Below, in pieces: positions 4,154 through 9,770 of a stretch of DNA of 9,770 nucleotides (positions within the stretch are counted from its first letter, which is position 1; each line of letters starts with the position of its first letter). The translations under genes and the position numbers were made by a program. The notes below the pieces were generated by a model. It saw only the letters and a program-made list of their open reading frames with translations. It was not told the DNA's origin and ran no database searches. The stretch is from an uncultured Eubacteriales bacterium (GTDB taxonomy: Bacteria; Bacillota; Clostridia; Oscillospirales; Acutalibacteraceae), in the NCBI GenBank assembly GCA_900320415.1, contig ONSE01000037.1, positions 1 to 9,770 on the forward strand. Direction: 5' to 3'.

Positions 4154-6763
4154 ATGGCAGAATGGTATCAAAAAAGTGAAAGCGAGGCGCTGGAGCATTT
4201 CAGCGCGAAAACCGAGGGACTGAGCTCTGCGGAGGCGGAGGAGCGGCTGCGGCGGTATGGCGAGAACAAACTTGCCGAGGGCAAGAAAAAGACCGTTTTG
4301 CAGGTGTTTCTCAGCCAGTTCGCGAATTTGCTGGTGCTGATCCTGATTGCGGCGGCAATCATTTCCATGTTTTCCGGCAATATCGAGAGTACCATCGTCA
4401 TCTTTGCCGTCATCATCATGAACGCGATCCTGGGAACGGCGCAGCACGTCAAAGCGGAAAAATCTCTCGACAGTCTGAAAGCGCTTTCCTCTCCTGCCGC
4501 GAAGGTGATACGCGACGGCGTCAAGAAGGAAGCTGACTCCAAAAAAATCGTACCCGGCGATATCATCATTCTGGAGGCGGGCGACCTGGTCGTCGCGGAC
4601 GGAAGGATCATCCACAACTACTCCCTGCAGGTCAATGAAAGCTCCCTCACGGGAGAATCGACCAATATTGAAAAGAACGAAGAGGTCATCAGCGGCGAGG
4701 TGCCGCTCGGCGACCGTCTGAATATGGTGTTCTCGGGAAGCCTTGTCACCTACGGCAGAGCCATGGTGCTTGTGACCGAAACGGGAATGAATACCGAGAT
4801 CGGCAGGATCGCGTCTTTGATGAACGCTGCCAAGGAGAAGAAAACACCGCTGCAGCAGAGCCTTGACAAGTTCTCGGGCAGGCTGGCGATCATCATCATG
4901 ATTATCAGCGCGTTGGTGTTCGGGTTGTCTGTCTTTCAGGGAAAGACCATCATCGACGCTCTGATGTTTGCCGTAGCCCTTGCGGTGGCGGCGATCCCCG
5001 AGGCGCTCAGCTCCATCGTCACGATAGTGCAGGCGATGGGAACCCAGAAGATGGCGAAGGAAAATGCCGTCATCAAGGATCTGAAGGCGGTCGAGAGTCT
5101 CGGCTGCGTATCGGTCATCTGCTCCGACAAGACGGGCACCCTCACCCAGAACAAGATGACGGTGCAGAAGATCTACATCTGCGGCGAGAGCATCCGCGAG
5201 GATGAGCTGGATCTCCGCTGTGAGAGCCACCGCCGCCTGATTTACGACATGGTGCTCAACAACGACTCGAGCATTGTAGACGGCAAGGGCATTGGCGACC
5301 CGACAGAATACGCGCTGATCGAGACCTTTCGCCGCATCGGTCTGAATGAGAGCGTCCTCCGCGACACCCTCGACAGAGTGGAGGAGGTGCCCTTTGATTC
5401 CGACAGAAAGATGATGAGTACCAAATACAAGGTTCACGGCTCCTACAGTACGCCGCATATTCTCACCAAGGGCGCGCTGGACTCCATTCTCGACCGCTGT
5501 GTCAGCATTGCCGACAAAGACGGCGTGCGTCCCATCACGGAGGAAGATAAGCACAAAATTCTCGAACAGAATAATCAATACTCGGCAGAAGGTCTCCGTG
5601 TGCTGACCTTTGCGTACAAGGAATCCGACGAGACGCTTTCTGTGGAGACCGAGTACAACTATATCTTCCTCGGACTGGTGTCCATGATCGACCCGCCGCG
5701 CGAGGAGAGCCGTCAGGCGGTTGCCGACGCTATCCGCGCGGGCATCAAGCCCATCATGATCACAGGCGACCACAAAATCACTGCGTCCGCGATCGCGAAG
5801 CAGATCGGCATTATGCGCGAGGGTGATATGGCTGTGACGGGCATGGAGGTTGACGCGATGAGCGATGAGGAGCTTGACCGCGTTTTGGAGAAGATCTCCG
5901 TATACGCCCGCGTGTCTCCCGAAAATAAGATCCGCATCGTGGAGGCGTGGCAGAGAAAGGGCAATATCGTCGCCATGACGGGCGACGGCGTCAACGACGC
6001 GCCCGCTCTCAAGAAGGCGGACATCGGCGTGGCAATGGGCATCACGGGAACCGAGGTTTCCAAGGACGCCGCTTCCATGATTCTGCAGGACGACAACTTT
6101 GCCACGATCATCAAGGCGGTAGCGAACGGCAGAAACGTCTACCGCAACATCCGCAACTCCATTCTGTTTTTGCTCTCGGGCAATATGGCGGCGATCATCA
6201 CCGTGCTGTTTACCTCCGTCATGGCGCTGCCCGTGCCCTTTGAGCCTGTTCACCTGCTCTTCATCAACCTTCTCACAGACTCTCTGCCCGCCATCGCCAT
6301 CGGCATGGAGCTGCCCGAGGACGGTTTGCTCTCGCAGAAGCCGCGCGACCCTAAAAAGGGAATTCTCACAAGGGATTTTACTTTCCTGATGCTCGGTCAG
6401 GGCGCGCTGATCGCGGTCTCCGTCATCATCGCCTTTTATCTCGGTCTGCAGTATAACGCCGCGACCGCCGCGACAATGGCGTTCGCGACCCTCACACTGG
6501 CAAGGCTATTCCACGGCTTCAACTGCCGCAGCTCGCGTTCGATATTCCGTCTGGGACTGCTCACCAACCTTTACAGCCTCGCCGCGTTTGCCGCGGGCGT
6601 GGTAATGCTCAGCCTGGTGCTGTTCATCCCCTCGCTTCATTCTCTGTTCAGCGTGGAGGCGATGGAGGTTTCCATGTACGGATATATCGCGGGACTGGCG
6701 TTTGCGCCCACCGTTCTCATTCAGATCGTGAAGCTGGTTCTCGACAAGGTGAAAAAGCGCTGA
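4154..6763 (+). CDS. P2-type cation-transporting ATPase, probable Mn2+/Ca2+ exporter, 869 aa
   Basis: This is a membrane pump that uses ATP, through a phospho-aspartate intermediate, to move divalent cations out of the cytoplasm. Domains in order: cation-ATPase N-terminal region (SEALEHF, about 10-60), actuator motif TGES (166-169), transmembrane helix 4 with PEAL (P282, E283), phosphorylation site DKTGTLT with Asp325, nucleotide-binding domain, hinge motif TGDGVNDAP (609-617), and helix 6 with N705 and D709 in NLLTDSLPAIAIG. Compared with SERCA, the residues of calcium site II (Glu, Asn, Asp) are kept, while the helix 5 acidic residue of site I is replaced in SGNMAAI. One ion per cycle, as in Pmr1-type pumps, is likely. 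The start at 4154 has GGAGG 7 nt upstream; an in-frame GTG at 4109 would lie in the terminator loop. Riboswitch control favours Mn2+ as the physiological substrate; L. lactis YoaB is a comparable pairing. Confidence 0.92.
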   Translation: MAEWYQKSESEALEHFSAKTEGLSSAEAEERLRRYGENKLAEGKKKTVLQVFLSQFANLLVLILIAAAIISMFSGNIESTIVIFAVIIMNAILGTAQHVKAEKSLDSLKALSSPAAKVIRDGVKKEADSKKIVPGDIIILEAGDLVVADGRIIHNYSLQVNESSLTGESTNIEKNEEVISGEVPLGDRLNMVFSGSLVTYGRAMVLVTETGMNTEIGRIASLMNAAKEKKTPLQQSLDKFSGRLAIIIMIISALVFGLSVFQGKTIIDALMFAVALAVAAIPEALSSIVTIVQAMGTQKMAKENAVIKDLKAVESLGCVSVICSDKTGTLTQNKMTVQKIYICGESIREDELDLRCESHRRLIYDMVLNNDSSIVDGKGIGDPTEYALIETFRRIGLNESVLRDTLDRVEEVPFDSDRKMMSTKYKVHGSYSTPHILTKGALDSILDRCVSIADKDGVRPITEEDKHKILEQNNQYSAEGLRVLTFAYKESDETLSVETEYNYIFLGLVSMIDPPREESRQAVADAIRAGIKPIMITGDHKITASAIAKQIGIMREGDMAVTGMEVDAMSDEELDRVLEKISVYARVSPENKIRIVEAWQRKGNIVAMTGDGVNDAPALKKADIGVAMGITGTEVSKDAASMILQDDNFATIIKAVANGRNVYRNIRNSILFLLSGNMAAIITVLFTSVMALPVPFEPVHLLFINLLTDSLPAIAIGMELPEDGLLSQKPRDPKKGILTRDFTFLMLGQGALIAVSVIIAFYLGLQYNAATAATMAFATLTLARLFHGFNCRSSRSIFRLGLLTNLYSLAAFAAGVVMLSLVLFIPSLHSLFSVEAMEVSMYGYIAGLAFAPTVLIQIVKLVLDKVKKR

Positions 6764-6771
6764 AAAACCTA

Positions 6772-6800
6772 TTGACAAGACTTTTTTGTTCAACTATAAT
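6772..6800 (+). promoter_or_regulatory. Consensus sigma-A promoter of the pyrophosphatase gene
   Basis: TTGACA (6772-6777), a 17-bp spacer and TATAAT (6795-6800) match the consensus at all 12 positions. It begins 9 bp after the ATPase stop. No terminator stands between the genes, so ATPase transcripts can read through, but this promoter should give strong constitutive expression. The ribosome site GGGAGG (6818-6823) follows within a leader of about 24 nt. Confidence 0.93.
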
Positions 6801-6830
6801 GAGAGTATAGATTACAAGGGAGGTCTTTTT

Positions 6831-7370
6831 ATGAATAATATCTGGCATGACATTTCACCCAAGCGCATCACCTGCGACCGTTTTTATGCGGTAATCGAGA
6901 TTTCCAAGGGCGGCAAAAATAAATATGAGCTGGACAAGGAGACGGGTATGCTCAAGCTCGACCGCGTGCTTTTCACCTCCACTCATTATCCCGCCAACTA
7001 CGGCTTTATCCCCAGAACCTACGCGGACGACGGCGACCCGCTCGACGTTCTGGTGCTTTGCAGCGAGACCATTCTTCCCATGACGCTCGTGGAGTGCAAG
7101 CCCATCGGCGTGCTCAACATGATCGACAACAACAGCAAGGATGAAAAGATCATCGCCGTTCCGATCAACGACCCGAACTACAACACCTACAACGACATCA
7201 CCGACCTTCCCAAGCACCGCTTTGACGAGATCCGCCACTTCTTCCAGGTCTACAAGACCCTCGAGGCGGACAAGGAAACAGCGGCGACCGAGATCTACGG
7301 CGTGGAAAAGGCAAAGGAAGTCGTGCAGATGTGCATTGAGAGCTATATTCTCGATTTCCAGCTGGCATGA
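6831..7370 (+). CDS. ppa: Inorganic pyrophosphatase, family I (soluble), 179 aa
   Basis: It hydrolyses pyrophosphate to two phosphates in the cytoplasm, pulling biosynthetic reactions such as nucleic acid and aminoacyl-tRNA synthesis forward. The family signature DGDPLD (67-72) supplies the metal-binding aspartates; FTSTHYPANYGFIPRTY before it and DNNSKDEKIIAVP after it line up with the active-site blocks of E. coli Ppa, including the second aspartate pair. The C-terminal HFFQVYKTLE segment is also typical. Length is normal for bacterial family I enzymes and shorter than the manganese-dependent family II type, which it does not resemble. The start at 6831 has GGGAGG 7 nt upstream; an earlier in-frame ATT-type start would overlap the promoter. 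It is a single-gene unit with its own promoter and terminator. Confidence 0.97.
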   Translation: MNNIWHDISPKRITCDRFYAVIEISKGGKNKYELDKETGMLKLDRVLFTSTHYPANYGFIPRTYADDGDPLDVLVLCSETILPMTLVECKPIGVLNMIDNNSKDEKIIAVPINDPNYNTYNDITDLPKHRFDEIRHFFQVYKTLEADKETAATEIYGVEKAKEVVQMCIESYILDFQLA

Positions 7371-7384
7371 AACAAAAATTATTG

Positions 7385-7410
7385 AGAGCGCACTTCGGTG
7401 CGCTCTTTTT
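7385..7410 (+). terminator. Intrinsic terminator after ppa (UUCG loop)
   Basis: AGAGCGCAC (7385-7393) and GTGCGCTCT (7398-7406) form a 9-bp perfect stem capped by the very stable TTCG tetraloop, followed by further T. It begins 14 bp after the ppa stop and insulates the next unit. Confidence 0.95.
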
Positions 7411-7426
7411 GCATCTTGGCGCGGAT

Positions 7427-7469
7427 TATTGCATTTCACCTGCGGTTCTATTGCACAAAACAAAGCGGT
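7427..7469 (+). repeat. Tandem bipartite direct repeat over the hydrolase promoter
   Basis: TATTGCA occurs at 7427-7433 and again at 7449-7455, 22 bp apart. GCGGT occurs at 7442-7446 and 7465-7469, 23 bp apart. So the unit TATTGCA-N8/9-GCGGT is present twice in tandem. The second copy overlaps the -35 and spacer. Two helical turns between repeats is the geometry used by LytTR regulators, and the operon encodes one, but the bases do not clearly match known LytTR sites. Confidence 0.55.
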
Positions 7470-7479
7470 GGTTTATAAT
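7451..7479 (+). promoter_or_regulatory. Promoter of the hydrolase-LytTR-DUF3021 operon
   Basis: A weak -35 TTGCAC (7451-7456, 3 of 6), a 17-bp spacer and a perfect -10 TATAAT (7474-7479). The predicted start is near 7486; AAAGG (7498-7502) gives the ribosome site 7 nt before the ATG at 7510. A weak -35 covered by a direct repeat suggests an activator-dependent or repressible promoter. Confidence 0.75.
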
Positions 7480-7509
7480 AAAGCCATCAAATCAAAGAAA
7501 GGTTGAAAA

Positions 7510-8844
7510 ATGATGGGACTTGTATTTTTAATTCTGTTTGCGCTTGCGGAGATTACGTTGGTCGTGCTGACCTTCACCAAATTCGGTGAAAAGGTCAAGT
7601 GGCTGAATAACAGGCTGATTGTCAGAGGGGCTGAGGCCGCCCTGCTGACCGGCATGGTTCTTCTGCCGACGACCTACCTCAAATGGCGCTTTTTCGGCGC
7701 GCTGATCGTTCTGGTGATCCGCTTCCTGTTCGCGGGAATCATGTGGCTGATCAGGCGTAAAAAAGCGCAGGGCATGAAGAAAAAGGCGGGAACGGTCGTC
7801 AACTGCATCGTTTCGCTGCTTCTCGTCGGCTTTATGCTGGTACCCTCCTTTATTTTTGCCAACTACAACGGACTTCCCACCACGGGTGAGTTCAAGGTCA
7901 AGGAGACCTCCGCGATCCTTGTAGATGAAGGCAGACTCGACGAGTTTGAGAACGACGGCTCCTTCAGGGAGGTTCCCGCTCACTTCTACTATCCCGACGC
8001 AGAGGGCGGCTCTTATCCCCTGGTGATGTTCTCACACGGCGCGTTCGGCTACTATCAGAGCAACTTCTCCACCTACGCCGAGCTGGCGAGCAACGGCTAT
8101 GTTGTCGTTGCCCTTGACCATCCCCACCACGCGTTCTTCACCAAGGATACGGACGGCAAGACCGTTACCGTAGATCAGGAATTCATCAACAGCGCCATGA
8201 ACATCGGCGGAGGCGACGACGAGCAGGTCTATGAGGTCACCTCCTCCTGGATGAAGCTGAGAGTGGATGACGGCAACTTTGTGCTCGATACGATCAAGGA
8301 AGCTAAGGACAGCGGTTCTCTCGGCAGCGCGTGGCACACGGAGGACGCGACGAACGTGCAGAGCGTGATCGCCATGACAGACACGGGCAAAATCGGCTAT
8401 ATGGGTCATTCCCTCGGCGGCGCGACAGGCGTTGCGCTGGGCAGGGTGCGCAAAGACATCAGCGCGGTGATCGACCTTGACGGCACTGCTTTGGGCGAGA
8501 TCGTCGGTATCAGGGACGGCAAGTGCGTCTGTATCGATGAGCCCTATCCCGTACCCGTGCTCGTACTCTCGCAGGAGATGAACGGCGATGAGGAGGGCGC
8601 CTACGCCAACGTCACCGAGAACATGATCGACCTTGCGAAGGACGGCAAGCTCGCCACCTTCCACGGCGCGGGACACATGGACTTCACCGACCTGCCGCTG
8701 TTTTCTCCGGTTCTCGGTTCCATGTTCGGCCACGGCGACGTCAACAGCGAGGAATTCCTGACGAACGTGAACGGAATTGTGCTCAACTGGTTCAACTACT
8801 ACTTAAAGAATGAGGGAACGGTCACCGTTCAGGCGCAGTATTGA
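7510..8844 (+). CDS. Membrane-anchored alpha/beta hydrolase, 444 aa
   Basis: The N-terminal quarter has four predicted transmembrane helices (about 3-21, 41-56, 61-81, 95-116). The rest is an alpha/beta hydrolase domain resembling the platelet-activating-factor acetylhydrolase/dienelactone hydrolase group. The oxyanion strand reads VMFSHGAFG (Ser175-His176-Gly177), the nucleophile elbow GHSLGG places Ser301, the likely acid is Asp324 (or Asp322) in IDLDGT, and His389 in GAGHMDF completes the triad. The catalytic domain follows helix 4 directly; an even helix number with a cytoplasmic N-terminus would place it in the cytoplasm, but topology by eye is unsafe. An esterase or lipase is likely; the substrate is unknown. 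The start at 7510 has GAAAGG upstream, with a second ATG next to it. The LytTR gene begins 2 bp after the stop, so the enzyme is co-transcribed with its probable regulator. Confidence 0.85.
   Translation: MMGLVFLILFALAEITLVVLTFTKFGEKVKWLNNRLIVRGAEAALLTGMVLLPTTYLKWRFFGALIVLVIRFLFAGIMWLIRRKKAQGMKKKAGTVVNCIVSLLLVGFMLVPSFIFANYNGLPTTGEFKVKETSAILVDEGRLDEFENDGSFREVPAHFYYPDAEGGSYPLVMFSHGAFGYYQSNFSTYAELASNGYVVVALDHPHHAFFTKDTDGKTVTVDQEFINSAMNIGGGDDEQVYEVTSSWMKLRVDDGNFVLDTIKEAKDSGSLGSAWHTEDATNVQSVIAMTDTGKIGYMGHSLGGATGVALGRVRKDISAVIDLDGTALGEIVGIRDGKCVCIDEPYPVPVLVLSQEMNGDEEGAYANVTENMIDLAKDGKLATFHGAGHMDFTDLPLFSPVLGSMFGHGDVNSEEFLTNVNGIVLNWFNYYLKNEGTVTVQAQY
8816..8830. repeat. Perfect 15-bp palindrome just before the LytTR gene
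   Basis: GAACGGT-C-ACCGTTC is a 7-bp inverted repeat with a single central base, 16 bp upstream of the regulator's ATG and inside the last codons of the hydrolase. The right half, ACCGTTCAG with the next bases, resembles LytTR half-sites such as the AlgR type. It may be an operator, an RNA hairpin near the start site, or chance, since a 7-bp palindrome is not rare in 10 kb. Confidence 0.4.
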
Positions 8845-8846
8845 TT

Positions 8847-9290
8847 ATGCAGACAAAAATCACGAGGATAGAACGCGACCAGCCCGAGATGCTCGAGATC
8901 CGCTGTCACACCCTCAGCGACGAGGTGCGCGAGATCGTCGCCTTTGTCAAGTCCAGACAGGGGCAGCTCACGGGCACTGCGGACGACAGACTCTATGGGG
9001 TGGCGGTGTCAGATATCTACTATATCGAATCGGTGGATAATAAGTCGTTTTTCTACACCAAAAACAAGGTGTATGAGTCAAAGCAAAAGCTCTATGAGCT
9101 CGAGGAGCTGCTGGGGGAGAAGCACTTTTTGCGGGTTTCCAAGTCTGTGCTGCTCAACCTGATGAAGGTCAGCGCCATCAAGCCTGCCCTCAACAGCAAA
9201 TTTACCGCCGTGCTCTTTTCGGGCGAGCAGGTGGTTATCTCCCGCAAATATGTTCCCGTGCTGAAAAAAGCGCTGAAAGGAGAAGTCTGA
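8847..9290 (+). CDS. LytTR-family DNA-binding regulator without receiver domain, 147 aa
   Basis: The C-terminal two thirds (about 45-145) match a LytTR DNA-binding domain: the VSDIYYIESVDNKSFFYTKNKVYES strand block, the LEELLGEKHFLRVSKSVLLNL core, and the FSGEQVVISRKYVPVLKKAL end are all typical. The first 40 or so residues are not a phosphorylatable receiver domain, so this is not a normal two-component regulator. Similar short LytTR proteins pair with small membrane proteins that hold them inactive (LytTR regulatory systems, for example HdrRM and BrsRM of Streptococcus mutans), which fits the next gene. The ATG at 8847 is preferred over an in-frame TTG at 8841. No good ribosome site is visible, and translation is probably coupled to the hydrolase, whose stop ends 2 bp before. 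The next gene starts 1 bp after its stop. Confidence 0.9.
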   Translation: MQTKITRIERDQPEMLEIRCHTLSDEVREIVAFVKSRQGQLTGTADDRLYGVAVSDIYYIESVDNKSFFYTKNKVYESKQKLYELEELLGEKHFLRVSKSVLLNLMKVSAIKPALNSKFTAVLFSGEQVVISRKYVPVLKKALKGEV

Positions 9291-9291
9291 C

Positions 9292-9723
9292 ATGACATTC
9301 AAGCAGTTTATTCTCTCGCGGCTCCAGCTTTTCTGTGTTCTGGTAACGCTGATTCTCGCCGCGTCCGCCCTGATGGGAATTTTTCTGGTTCCCGACCAGG
9401 AGATCCGTCCGTACCATCTTTTCAGCCCGATCATCATCGCGGCGCTGTGCGTGCTGCCCACCTGCGTGACGTTCTTCAAAAAGGAACCGACTCCGCTGCA
9501 GTATATGCTGCGACTTGCCGCTGAGCTGACGCTGGTCGAAGCGATAGTGCTTCTGCTGGTCACGCCTCCCGCCTCACAGGATCCATTCCTCTTCCGCGTG
9601 ATTCTCGGCGCTGCGGTCGTGGTGATCTACATCCTCGTCACGCTGCTGATGTGGCTGCAGAGATACTGGCAGTCCAAAAAGATGACGGAGCAGCTCCTCA
9701 GACTGCAGAGAAGCTGTGAATAA
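9292..9723 (+). CDS. DUF3021-type four-helix membrane protein, 143 aa
   Basis: Four hydrophobic segments (about 12-33, 44-62, 72-91, 101-121) are followed by a basic cytoplasmic tail with a KKMTEQLLRLQR amphipathic stretch. Size, helix count and its place immediately downstream of a short LytTR regulator fit the DUF3021 membrane partners of LytTR systems, which in streptococci act as inhibitors of the regulator. I infer a role as membrane sensor or anti-activator; the ligand is unknown. The ribosome site AAGGAG (9277-9282) lies in the end of the regulator gene, 9 nt before the ATG, and only one base separates the two genes, so a fixed ratio of the two proteins is likely. Confidence 0.8.
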   Translation: MTFKQFILSRLQLFCVLVTLILAASALMGIFLVPDQEIRPYHLFSPIIIAALCVLPTCVTFFKKEPTPLQYMLRLAAELTLVEAIVLLLVTPPASQDPFLFRVILGAAVVVIYILVTLLMWLQRYWQSKKMTEQLLRLQRSCE

Positions 9724-9739
9724 AAGAGAGAAAAAAGGC

Positions 9740-9770
9740 GCCGCCGCAAATCCTTTCGATTTGCGGCGGC
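9740..9770. terminator. Strong hairpin closing the LytTR operon, probable (bidirectional) terminator
   Basis: GCCGCCGCAAATC (9740-9752) and its exact complement (9758-9770) form a 13-bp stem with a 5-nt loop, 16 bp after the DUF3021 stop. The A-run at 9731-9736 gives a T-run on the minus strand, and any T-run on the plus strand would lie beyond the window. It therefore works as a terminator for a minus-strand neighbour and probably for this operon too. Confidence 0.8.

Noticed and set aside
4079..6253. A 724-codon open frame on the minus strand opposite the ATPase gene
   Set aside because: It mirrors a GC-biased coding gene, is rich in His, Arg, Asp and Val with no recognisable domain, and has no ribosome site. 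The plus-strand ATPase has every family motif, so this is a shadow frame.
8032..8733. A 233-codon minus-strand frame opposite the hydrolase
   Set aside because: Shadow of the hydrolase reading frame; His/Val/Ala-rich with no domain and no start signals.
1..9770. CRISPR array, insertion sequence, integrase, tRNA or rRNA
   Set aside because: No regularly spaced repeats, transposase or recombinase motifs, terminal repeats, tRNA cloverleaf or rRNA stretches were seen on either strand.

Overview
The window looks like chromosomal DNA of a GC-moderate Clostridia-type Firmicute, probably Oscillospiraceae/Ruminococcaceae. The grounds are purine-rich Shine-Dalgarno sequences 6-9 nt before most starts, sigma-A type promoters with 17-bp spacers, hairpin-plus-T-run terminators, and protein families typical of gut Firmicutes. 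The lineage is inferred from protein style and gene signals, not from a marker gene. Nearly all genes are on the + strand. No gap exceeds 300 bases, and I see no tRNA, rRNA, IS element, CRISPR array or pseudogene.

Layout. (1) 1-69, minus strand: the 5' end of a rubredoxin-like protein, cut by the window edge and divergent from the next gene across about 200 bp that holds two inverted repeats. (2) 272-814: a short Amidase_3-type peptidoglycan amidase with its own terminator. (3) 854-3986: a promoter, then a LUD-domain protein, RsmF-type rRNA m5C methyltransferase, RsmA rRNA dimethyladenosine transferase and a 75-aa two-helix membrane protein. The last three are joined by 4-nt ATGA overlaps, so this is a probable operon with a ribosome-maturation core. 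(4) 3964-6763: a promoter inside the end of the small membrane gene fires directly into a yybP-ykoY (Mn2+) riboswitch. A terminator hairpin that reuses the aptamer's closing strand follows, then an 869-aa P2-type cation ATPase, most likely a Mn2+/Ca2+ exporter. (5) 6772-7410: a consensus promoter, family I inorganic pyrophosphatase and a UUCG-loop terminator. (6) 7427-9770: a promoter overlapped by a tandem bipartite repeat drives a membrane-anchored alpha/beta hydrolase, a LytTR DNA-binding regulator with no receiver domain, and a four-helix DUF3021-type membrane protein. A strong hairpin at the window end closes the unit.

How they work together. The riboswitch and ATPase form a self-contained metal-homeostasis circuit: high Mn2+ should stabilise the aptamer, prevent the terminator and turn on the exporter. 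The hydrolase/LytTR/DUF3021 operon resembles a one-component membrane-gated regulator (a LytTR regulatory system) carrying an enzyme as its first gene. The two most interesting points are the complete architecture of the Mn2+ switch, which can be read base by base, and the hydrolase-LytTR-DUF3021 cassette with its repeated promoter motif. The hydrolase cassette is the best candidate here for something little described.
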